Shown here one piece after another: positions 6,385 to 12,892 of a stretch of 20,230 bases of DNA. Source of the stretch: a virus; the IMG/VR virus record IMGVR_UViG_3300005511_000100, positions 1 to 20,230 of that record, one strand, 5' to 3'. Below the pieces are notes generated by a model. It was given only the letters and a program-made list of their open reading frames with translations, was not told the origin of the DNA and did not search any database. How positions within the stretch are numbered: position 1 is the stretch's first letter; every line of letters begins with the position of its first letter. Both the position numbers and the translations under genes were made by a program.

Positions 6385-8022
6385 TTAATCGGCGCCGGTT
6401 GCCGCCTCCTCCTCGGGTTCCGATGCGGGGTTCGGATCGCCCGTGTTTCCTTGCCCGGTGTCGACTTCCTCGACCTCGGCCGCCTGACTGGCCCCCTTGT
6501 TGTCCGTCTGCCATGGATCGGATTCCATGACCAGGTTGTACTGCGCGGCGAGATCACGTTCCCGGCGCAGCTGCTTGAACACTTCTTCGTAGTCGCCGCC
6601 GCCTTCGCTGATAACGGCCTGCGCCGTGGTAAAGCCCGACCGCACGTTCATGCGATTGGCCGTCGCCTCCTTCAGCGGATCGACCGACTCCCAGCCGCGC
6701 GCCATCCACCGCACCTCGTTGTACAACTCGGGGTCGATTTCGTACGCCGGCAGATTGACCACACCGCATAGAACGGCCATTTCGAGCCACTTCTCGTAGA
6801 CCTCCTGCAGGAAGTTTTCGATCATCCAGTCCTGCAGGACACGCCAGTTGTCGCGGTCGTCCAGCAGCGCCAGGCGCGAGCTGGAGTAGTTCGACTGCGA
6901 GTAGTCGCGCGACAGCGATTCGTAGCTCAACCCGATGCCGGCTGATACCCCTCGCAGCATCAGCCGCATAAACGGGTCCATCTGGCCATTCGGGCGCGTC
7001 GGGTTGAAACCAGCGAAAGTCTCGCCAGCCTGCAGCTCCTTGATCGTTCCAGGCTCGAAGTCGTACACGCGCTCGCCGGCTTCGACACCATCGTCGCCTA
7101 TCGCATCGTTGCCCTCGGGCGACTGGATGAAGCCCATGACCGCCGCTGTGGCGCGCGCCGCGACGATTTCCGCCTCTTCGTATCCGCCCAGGTTGTTCAG
7201 GCGCTTGATGGCCGTGTGGAACCACGGCACGAAGCGCGTCTGCCCTACCCGCTCCGGGATGCCCAAGTGCAGCACCTCCTCCGCCGGCACGCGGATGTAG
7301 CGGCTGGCCACCGGAACGCCGGTGAACTGGTAGTCGCCTGGATGCTTCGGATAGAGGTAGTAGGCTGTCGGTCGGCCCCAGGCATCCACCTCCACGCCCA
7401 TCCGCACCTCATTGCCGTTCTCGGCGCGGCCGTTGTATTCGTCGACCAGTTGGTCGGCCTCGATGATCTCCAGGGCGAAGCGGACATTGCTGCCGCCGAA
7501 TGCCTGGTAGATGAAGCGGACCAGCACCTCGCCGGACTCGGCCACGGACGTGATGACCAAGCGCTGGATGTCTTTGAACGACAGCATGCCGGCAGTGTGG
7601 CAAGAGCGCTTGCGGCCCCAGCGTCGCCAAGCCTTCTCAAGTGCCGTGTTGGTCTTTTCGTCCAGCCGGTTGCCCCGGCGCATCATGACCTGGCCTTGGA
7701 AGGCGATCCCCTTGCCCACCACGTTATTCCGAATCGTGCGAATCGCGTTCTTCGCATAGTCATTGTCGCGGACCAGTTGGCGGGAGCGATTGCGCAGCGT
7801 GCGCAGGCTCATGCGGATCTCCGCATCTGCCGAGGTGTTCGTCGCTACCCAGTCGCTGGTTAGCCTGGTCATCTGGGCGCCGGCGTAGGCCCGCTTGCTG
7901 CGTCCGCGTCCTGCAGGCGGCGGGGGCGCCGGCTGCGTTGGAGGAGGAAGCGACGCGGGACTGCTACTCCTTTGCGGCGACAGCCAACCGGCCAGCCAGT
8001 TGCGTTGTTTAGCAAACATCAT
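6385..8022 (-). CDS. Portal protein, lambda family
   Basis: 545 residues, close to the usual length of lambda-type portals. The portal dodecamer forms the head vertex through which the terminase packages DNA. Recognisable blocks are the N-terminal basic region, AIRTIRNNVVGKGIAFQG at roughly 110-127, LVRFIYQAFGGSNVRFALEI near 180, DAWGRPTAYYLYPKHPGD, IRVPAEEVLHLGIPERVGQT, and the conserved LSYESLSRDYSQSNYSSSRL segment near 360, which is strongly characteristic of this family. The C-terminal tail is acidic and rich in Glu, Gln and Asn. Its ATG overlaps the stop of the upstream gpW-like gene, and AGG lies just upstream. A terminator follows. Confidence 0.93.
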   Translation of the reverse strand: MMFAKQRNWLAGWLSPQRSSSPASLPPPTQPAPPPPAGRGRSKRAYAGAQMTRLTSDWVATNTSADAEIRMSLRTLRNRSRQLVRDNDYAKNAIRTIRNNVVGKGIAFQGQVMMRRGNRLDEKTNTALEKAWRRWGRKRSCHTAGMLSFKDIQRLVITSVAESGEVLVRFIYQAFGGSNVRFALEIIEADQLVDEYNGRAENGNEVRMGVEVDAWGRPTAYYLYPKHPGDYQFTGVPVASRYIRVPAEEVLHLGIPERVGQTRFVPWFHTAIKRLNNLGGYEEAEIVAARATAAVMGFIQSPEGNDAIGDDGVEAGERVYDFEPGTIKELQAGETFAGFNPTRPNGQMDPFMRLMLRGVSAGIGLSYESLSRDYSQSNYSSSRLALLDDRDNWRVLQDWMIENFLQEVYEKWLEMAVLCGVVNLPAYEIDPELYNEVRWMARGWESVDPLKEATANRMNVRSGFTTAQAVISEGGGDYEEVFKQLRRERDLAAQYNLVMESDPWQTDNKGASQAAEVEEVDTGQGNTGDPNPASEPEEEAATGAD

Positions 8023-8591
8023 CGGAACCTCACCAAAACTTTGCCAGGGTTGCCCTGCCCGTTCGCTATGCGCTGGGCAGCCTTCTGGCGGTTGACGACC
8101 ATTCGCAGCCGGTCCTGCAGCGCCATCAGCGCCGCAATCGGCTCCTTCTTCAAGTTGCGGCTGCCGATGCTGTATTCGAGCGTGGCGCCGCCGCTGATCC
8201 GGCTACTGATCTCCGCCTTCACCGCGTCCAGGTCGCGCTCTTCTTGCGTACGTCCGTCGAACACGCCGTTCAGCGCGGCGAAGTTCGGCTTGACGATCAG
8301 CGTCCCTTCGCCGGCCAGCACTCGCTCGCCGGCCTTGGTGGCGTACGCCTGCCAGTACCAGGTTACGTTGCTTGCCGACGTGTTCAGCTGGGCGCTTTGT
8401 GCGGTGGTGATCGCTGTCGACCAGCCCGCACCGCTCGGCGTGGATTGCAGGTCAATGCCGGCAGTCGTCCCGCGTAGCGAGTACGACAGGCTGTAGGCGC
8501 TCGATACGAGGTTGCGCCCGTCACCGGTGCGAATGCTCGTATCGGTCCAGCTGGCGGAGTCACCAGCTGCAAGGGATGGAGGAATGTTCAT
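8019..8591 (-). CDS. gpW-like head-tail joining protein with an extra N-terminal domain
   Basis: 190 residues encoded between terminase large subunit and portal, the place of gpW in lambda-type genomes. Residues about 114-172 (GRTQEERDLDAVKAEI, then LEYSIGSRNLKKEPIAALMALQ) resemble the gpW family: two helices around a short hairpin with a conserved Tyr/Ser-Ile-Gly-Ser-Arg turn. gpW seals the portal after packaging. Residues 1-105 form a beta-rich segment (SASWTDTSI, YSLSYSLRG, VTWYWQAYA) not present in lambda gpW, which is only about 68 residues long. The start overlaps the terminase stop by one base (TAATG). The stop overlaps the portal start. The gpW identification is by pattern and position. 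Confidence 0.65.
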   Translation of the reverse strand: MNIPPSLAAGDSASWTDTSIRTGDGRNLVSSAYSLSYSLRGTTAGIDLQSTPSGAGWSTAITTAQSAQLNTSASNVTWYWQAYATKAGERVLAGEGTLIVKPNFAALNGVFDGRTQEERDLDAVKAEISSRISGGATLEYSIGSRNLKKEPIAALMALQDRLRMVVNRQKAAQRIANGQGNPGKVLVRFR

Positions 8592-10687
8592 TACCAGCTC
8601 GATACTGAGTAGCCTCCTCGCCGTGGAGGTGGCTTGATTGGTTTCTTGGCCACTGGCGCTTTCGCCGGTGGAGCTATAGGTTGCGGCGCCGGTTCGGGGC
8701 TATCTTCGGCGGCCGACTGCTGCACTTCTTCCTCCGCTGACTTGGCCGGCACCGGTGCGTCGTCCTCATCCTCGAAGAAGCCTTTCTGCCTGATCCGGTT
8801 TTCCAGCTCGGCCCAGTGATGCTCCTTGAACAGGTTCAGCTTCAGCGAACGCGCGGCGTGCAGGGCGTAGATCTCGCAGTCGGTACCTTCATTGCGCACG
8901 CCGGATTTCTTCTGCCACACCTTGCGGTTCCGCGCGGTGCGGTGCGGCGCCTTGATCTCGGCTGTGATCTGCTCCCAGTAGTCGGGGCGCACCGTCTTGT
9001 ACCAGTGCATCCGCCCTGGCCCCGTGCCGGTCAGCGGCATCCGGCCTTCGATCATCAAATCCTTGGCGCGCGTGGTGCCGACGATGTACGGCTTCAAACC
9101 GTACTTCCAAGCTTTGCTCTTCTTGTCGACGTCGACCGACTGGCCGGGTTTGGCGAAGATCTCGCGCTTGTCATCGCCGGTTTCCGATGCACCTTTGATC
9201 GCCATGTAGCCGCGCCCCTGGCGCGCACGCACATATGAGTAGACGGCGTCCGACGTCGTGCCGTCCGATGAGTCGACCGATACAGCGCGGATGCCCAACT
9301 TGGCGCCGCTGGCGTGTCGGAAGTCCTGCGTCAGCAGCGCATCCAGGTCCACCCAGGCGCCTTGCTCGGGGATCACGGTCACGCCGTGGATCTCGCCCCA
9401 GTAGACCAACCAGGATTCCTCGCCCCGACCCCAGGCCCGGATCACCACGGCCAGGCGCCCGTGCTGAACGTCGACGCCGGCTGTCAGCACCAGGCCGCCC
9501 CAAGGCACGGTCATTTCCTCGTAGTCCTCGGCGCGGGCTTTCAACGTCTCTTCGTCCGGCGTGTCCGACTGGTACTCGTAGGCCAGGCCTAGCGAGGAAT
9601 TCCAGAAGGCGATCATGGCGCCAACTTCGCCCTGGTTCATTTCATGCTGCGCGTTGAGGAACTTCTCCATCAGGCGCGTGAGCGTAGATTCCGGGAAGGA
9701 GCTGTACAACTCGTTCAGGTAGAAGCCAGCAACGCCACGAAATTCCGCAGTCGCGCGCCATTCGCCTTTGCGCACATTGCGGTTCTTGGCCGCGTCGTTC
9801 CATGCGGATCCACAGTGAGGGCAGATATAGGCGGCGGTGTCCGGCAGCGCCGTGCCGTAGATCATGTGTGTTCGGCTCTCGTCGTGCTGCACACGGACGT
9901 TCGCCCACTCCAGGACATGCGAATCGCCGCAGTCATGGCAAGGGACGTAGAAGTACCGCATGTCCGACAGTTCCATTTCCGCCGCGATGCTCGACACGCC
10001 CAGGATTGATGGCGTGCCGCCGACCAGGATCTTGTGGTCGCGGAAGGTCTTGACGCGCTCCTCGGCCAGCTTGATCGAATCGCCCTGGCCCTTGATGTTC
10101 AAGTTACAGTCATCCGGCTCCTCCACCACGACGTTCTTCAACGGCGTCGACTTCACGCCGCCGGTCGAGTTCGACCCGAACATTTTTAGGAAGCCGCCAG
10201 GGAACTTCTTGCGGTTCTGCGTGTTGTCGTTGGACCGGGTCTTGACATTGACGATCTCGGCCAGAACCGGCGTGGCCTCCACCATCGGGATGAACTTCTC
10301 GACGTTGTAATCCTTGGCGCTGCCGTCCTTCGGAAACATGATCCCGCTCGGCCCGGGATTGACGTGCATCGTGTAGCCCACGAAGTTGTTGATGACTCCG
10401 TCCGTCCATCCGACCTGGGCAGATTTCTGGCAGACGACTTTGCGCACTGCACGGTCGGTGATGCACTCCAGGATGCCGCGCAGGTAGGGAGTGATGGTCA
10501 GGCTGTACTTGCCTGGCAGCGCTGACGTGTCCGACGACAGCACGCGGTACTTTTCGGCCCAGGCGGCCACGGTGATCTTTGGCGGCGGCGCGAACTTCTT
10601 GACCGCCTTGCGCAAGAGCGCACGAAGGGGGTCAGTCGTCGTCGTCGTCGACTGGATCGTAGTTTGAGAGCTTGTGTAAAAATTCAT
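8591..10687 (-). CDS. Terminase large subunit (lambda gpA family)
   Basis: 698 residues from the chosen ATG at 10687, which has AGGA eight bases upstream; a longer reading to 10753 overlaps the small subunit more and begins with unlikely sequence. It is the ATP-driven packaging motor and nuclease. Visible motifs are the ATPase A motif CQKSAQVGWTD (about 86-96), the B motif VVVEEPD (186-192) and motif III-like VGGTPS (about 222-227). Two CxxC pairs (about 250-253 and 289-292) form a zinc-binding insert as in GpA proteins. The RNase H-like nuclease core has AGVDVQ (403-408) and VDSSDG (471-476). The C-terminal 70 residues are Pro/Ala/Glu-rich, as expected for portal contact. gpA-type enzymes usually cut at cos sites. 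Confidence 0.95.
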   Translation of the reverse strand: MNFYTSSQTTIQSTTTTTDPLRALLRKAVKKFAPPPKITVAAWAEKYRVLSSDTSALPGKYSLTITPYLRGILECITDRAVRKVVCQKSAQVGWTDGVINNFVGYTMHVNPGPSGIMFPKDGSAKDYNVEKFIPMVEATPVLAEIVNVKTRSNDNTQNRKKFPGGFLKMFGSNSTGGVKSTPLKNVVVEEPDDCNLNIKGQGDSIKLAEERVKTFRDHKILVGGTPSILGVSSIAAEMELSDMRYFYVPCHDCGDSHVLEWANVRVQHDESRTHMIYGTALPDTAAYICPHCGSAWNDAAKNRNVRKGEWRATAEFRGVAGFYLNELYSSFPESTLTRLMEKFLNAQHEMNQGEVGAMIAFWNSSLGLAYEYQSDTPDEETLKARAEDYEEMTVPWGGLVLTAGVDVQHGRLAVVIRAWGRGEESWLVYWGEIHGVTVIPEQGAWVDLDALLTQDFRHASGAKLGIRAVSVDSSDGTTSDAVYSYVRARQGRGYMAIKGASETGDDKREIFAKPGQSVDVDKKSKAWKYGLKPYIVGTTRAKDLMIEGRMPLTGTGPGRMHWYKTVRPDYWEQITAEIKAPHRTARNRKVWQKKSGVRNEGTDCEIYALHAARSLKLNLFKEHHWAELENRIRQKGFFEDEDDAPVPAKSAEEEVQQSAAEDSPEPAPQPIAPPAKAPVAKKPIKPPPRRGGYSVSSW

Positions 10688-11093
10688 CGAAGGCTTCCTG
10701 CAGTAGATCGCGCTTGCCCTCAGCACCTTCGGTGACTTCCAGCAGCTGGGCAAGGCGGTCAGGCTCGGCGCGGATGTAGGAACGCGCGGCGGCGACCATG
10801 CCCAACCAGGTTGGCTCGATCTGGTCGACCGGGATCAGCGTTCCGCGCTTGGTGGCGAGCGTCAGCTCCATGTCGTCGGCCTGCAGCCGGGTCAGCCTGT
10901 CGCGTTGCGTTTCCGTCTGCACCTTCGACAGCTCGCGCTGCACCATCCACCGGATCACATGGACCGTGTCGTACTCGTTGGCCAGGCCGTTCTGTTCGCG
11001 CTCGACCATCGGCATGCCGGACTTCTGCCATTCGGTCAGCGTCACGGTCGATATGCCGACAATTTCAGAGAGTTCTCGTTGGTTGACTATCAT
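10632..11093 (-). CDS. Terminase small subunit (Nu1-like)
   Basis: 153 residues. The N-terminus, MIVNQRELSEIVGISTVTLT, is a winged-helix DNA-binding domain of the Nu1 type: a first helix with 'Q-x-E-L-A-x-x-x-G-V-S', then a recognition helix before EWQKSGMP. Residues 50-100 are a charged helical region, and ARSYIRAEPDRLAQLL near 100-120 resembles the oligomerisation and large-subunit contact region. It ends in a run of aspartates. It overlaps the large subunit start by 56 bases. The small subunit recognises the packaging site and loads the motor. Confidence 0.88.
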   Translation of the reverse strand: MIVNQRELSEIVGISTVTLTEWQKSGMPMVEREQNGLANEYDTVHVIRWMVQRELSKVQTETQRDRLTRLQADDMELTLATKRGTLIPVDQIEPTWLGMVAAARSYIRAEPDRLAQLLEVTEGAEGKRDLLQEAFDEFLHKLSNYDPVDDDDD

Positions 11094-11192
11094 TTGGCCC
11101 CCACCAATTAACCCACGTGGGCTCGGAGATCTGGAGAATTTTCGGGGTCATGGCACCCGCGTGATCCCAACGCTAGGAAGGACCCGCCGAAT
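11094..11192. other. Intergenic region before terminase genes; possible cos site
   Basis: About 100 non-coding bases between the gpZ-like stop and the terminase small subunit start. It holds a perfect 10-bp palindrome CCCACGTGGG at 11112-11121 and GC-rich flanks. In lambda-type phages the cos site lies just upstream of the small terminase gene, so this is a reasonable candidate, but no cohesive-end sequence can be identified by eye. Confidence 0.25.
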
Positions 11193-11792
11193 TTATCGGG
11201 AGAGGTTCTTGATCTCATGCTTCAACCTTTCGACGAACTTCTCAGCCTGGAAGCGACGCATCACGTCCTGCACCTTCTCGTTCGCGTACATACCGCCCAC
11301 GCTTGGGCCATACAGTTTGCGTGCGGGCAGGCTATGCCAGCCACTACGGCTGCCACGCTTGTATTGCTTCTGCCGGCGCAGGATGATCTTACCGGCTGCC
11401 TTGTCTTCAATGAACACACCCGCCGCGCCGTTCAGGCGCTGGGCGATGAAGGCCCCCTTAATCAGCTTGGCCTGCCCATGGATGCGAACGGTGACGCCGG
11501 CCTTGTTCTCGCGCGGGTTGAAGTCCATCAGGCTTTTAGTCTTACGCCGAACCTTGATACTCGTCACCAGGTTGGTCGCCGACGCCTTGCGCTGGTACAT
11601 GGCCGCCTTGATCTCCGACGAGCTAACGTTATAGCCCTCGTCCCGCAACTCACGCGATGCCTGTGTGATCGACATGGCGCCGACTCGGTTGAGTGCCCTT
11701 GGAATGGCCTTCTCAAGCACGGCCTGCCGCTTCTTCACGATATCGGCAGCGATCTTGTCGACGCTACCGCGTACGTTTAGGACGAATACCAT
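11193..11792 (-). CDS. Minor tail protein Z-like (prophage gpZ family)
   Basis: 199 residues. The N-terminal half has the family pattern of a long helix (VDKIAADIVKKRQAVLEKAI) followed by PRALNRVGAMSITQASRELR, then a hydrophobic strand region with VRRKTKSLMDFNPRENKAGV. The middle part contains GAFIAQRLNGAAGVFIEDKA, and the C-terminus ends in a basic helix. Lambda gpZ and its relatives help the tail tip assemble and join heads. In lambda the gene lies among the tail genes, but here it is placed before the terminase, immediately after the early-region terminator, so it is probably the first late gene. The ribosome binding site is weak. Confidence 0.75.
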   Translation of the reverse strand: MVFVLNVRGSVDKIAADIVKKRQAVLEKAIPRALNRVGAMSITQASRELRDEGYNVSSSEIKAAMYQRKASATNLVTSIKVRRKTKSLMDFNPRENKAGVTVRIHGQAKLIKGAFIAQRLNGAAGVFIEDKAAGKIILRRQKQYKRGSRSGWHSLPARKLYGPSVGGMYANEKVQDVMRRFQAEKFVERLKHEIKNLSR

Positions 11793-11809
11793 GCTTGAAT
11801 CCGGAAATG

Positions 11810-11834
11810 AAAAAGCCCGCAGGGCAGCGGGCTT
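11810..11834 (-). terminator. Strong terminator at the early/late boundary
   Basis: On the minus strand an 8-bp perfect stem (AAGCCCGC type, 11827-11834 with 11813-11820) with a 6-base loop runs into five T residues. It lies after the candidate late regulator gene and before the gpZ-like gene. It is the natural barrier that a late antiterminator would overcome. Confidence 0.8.
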
Positions 11835-11869
11835 GATAGATTAATTCTCCCGGCGTGCGAACGCCTCCA

Positions 11870-12439
11870 TCAAGGAAGCGTCGTATCGACGGAAGGCACG
11901 GGACACCCCGGCAGGCAAATTTTAGATGCGATAGTAGCCGTCGGTTCCAGCTTTTTCAAGATCGCAACCAAATTATTTCGTGCGCGTGCGCAGACCAACT
12001 TAACGTGAGGGCCACGAACGCCTACAAGGTGACGTCGAATCGACGACTCTGGCCACTGGTGAATGTACAGGAACTTGAGTGCTTGACGCTCGTTGAAATC
12101 CGGCAGCATGCGCCACGCTGCCTCCACAAGCCAACCGTCCAGCTGATCGGCTGCTACCAGGCCTCCCAATGGTTTGATCTTCTGCTCGACGAGGTCGGAT
12201 GCTGGGGGAGCCTCCGACACCCGTAGCGCAACATACCAACGTGCCCAACTCGCACACACCGCGCCACCTCCACTTGCTCCGCTTCCTCTGACCACTCTTC
12301 GCCAATTGTCCATTCGCGCGACGAACTGCGAACTCTCGTTGTTCCCTGACCGATCCGGCTGACGCGCCTGGGAGCACGCTACAACCGCTACGTCGTCAAT
12401 CTTCTCGTAGGCTACGCCTTCAACTTCAATTACTTCCAT
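11870..12439 (-). CDS. Candidate late gene regulator (antiterminator Q-like, HTH)
   Basis: 189 residues, last gene of the leftward early operon and immediately upstream of a terminator, the place of Q in lambdoid phages. Residues about 107-160 (AAWRMLPDFNERQALKFLYI, then a segment with SSIRRHLVGVRGPHVKLVCA) look like a sigma-region-4 type helix-turn-helix: 'L-x-x-x-E-R-x-A-L-x-x-x-Y' then a recognition helix. Many phage late regulators of the Q, ArpU or RinA groups carry such a domain near the C-terminus. The N-terminal part is Ser/Gly-rich and not recognisable. The start has an AG-rich ribosome binding site. Function is inferred from location and the HTH-like part; a simple early-operon protein is the alternative. 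Confidence 0.5.
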   Translation of the reverse strand: MEVIEVEGVAYEKIDDVAVVACSQARQPDRSGNNESSQFVARMDNWRRVVRGSGASGGGAVCASWARWYVALRVSEAPPASDLVEQKIKPLGGLVAADQLDGWLVEAAWRMLPDFNERQALKFLYIHQWPESSIRRHLVGVRGPHVKLVCARARNNLVAILKKLEPTATIASKICLPGCPVPSVDTTLP

Positions 12440-12574
12440 CCCCTACTTCCTTTCCTCATTCGCCCATGCTTCCGATATTCCCGCTCCCTTGGCTATTCAC
12501 TCAAGTTCGTCCAACCTTAGTTTGGTTAGCCGAACTGGTTGGACGCCACAAACCCTTACAAATCCTTGGTTCGT
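12440..12574. other. Non-coding stretch between small coupled gene and late regulator
   Basis: 135 bases without a gene, carrying four copies or near copies of the GTTGGACG-type repeat and the ribosome binding site of the next gene. I see no convincing promoter or terminator in it. Confidence 0.5.
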
Positions 12575-12787
12575 CTAACCTCCCAACCTACCTAACCTAC
12601 TTTTGATTCTTACCAAACGACGCAATGACCCGTCGCGTACGTATGCGTGTCGCGCACGTATGCATGCGCGCTGTGGTGTGCGAGGTTGGACAGTTGGACG
12701 GAGCAAGTAACCATGCGGGTTTGCGCCGTCTAGCCTCAAATCCGGCAGGTTGGACGAACGTCCAACGTTGGCCTGATCAGCTGGACG
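12505..12787. repeat. Iteron-like cluster of a 12-bp repeat (GGTTGGACGAAC)
   Basis: Exact copies lie at 12748-12759 (direct) and 12505-12516 (inverse). An 11/12 inverse copy is at 12569-12580. Partial copies occur at 12524-12535, 12537-12545, 12684-12691, 12693-12700, 12759-12766 (inverse) and, more weakly, 12781-12787. The copies at 12749-12766 form a perfect palindrome with 8-bp arms and a 2-base centre. Density and mixed orientation suggest protein binding sites, such as a replication origin or regulator sites, beside the primase-helicase gene. Confidence 0.7.
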
Positions 12788-12892
12788 CTTTGCCTGTTCG
12801 AACACCTTTTCCGCATGCACAAATTGCGCACACGATCCCTGGTGCCGCACGAAGCTCATGCCAGCATTGAGATTGCATTCAGGACCGCTCAT
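12575..12892 (-). CDS. Small unknown protein translationally coupled to the primase-helicase
   Basis: A 105-residue frame whose ATG (12892) overlaps the primase-helicase stop (ATGA). The first 50 residues (MSGPECNLNAGMSFVRHQGS, then CAQFVHAEKVFEQAKRPADQ) look like genuine protein with normal codon use. The second half is Arg-rich and low in complexity, overlapping the repeat cluster and an alternating purine-pyrimidine tract, so the reading may be under constraint from DNA sites. I do not recognise a family. The coupled start is the best argument for a real gene. Phage origins embedded in a replication gene are known (lambda O), which would fit this arrangement. Confidence 0.45.
   Translation of the reverse strand: MSGPECNLNAGMSFVRHQGSCAQFVHAEKVFEQAKRPADQANVGRSSNLPDLRLDGANPHGYLLRPTVQPRTPQRACIRARHAYVRDGSLRRLVRIKSRLGRLGG
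12634..12671. other. 38-base alternating purine-pyrimidine tract
   Basis: From 12634 to 12671 purines and pyrimidines alternate with a single break (12650/12651), with GCGTAC, GTATGC, GCGCAC and GCATGC steps. Such tracts can adopt left-handed or easily distorted helices. It lies in the middle of the iteron-like cluster. Confidence 0.6.

Noticed and set aside
10688-10753. Longer N-terminus for the terminase large subunit starting at 10753
   Set aside because: The extra 22 residues overlap the small subunit gene, and a good ribosome binding site exists for the ATG at 10687.
11217-11780. Plus-strand 187-residue frame opposite the gpZ-like gene
   Set aside because: Antisense shadow of a recognisable gene; no ribosome binding site or domain.
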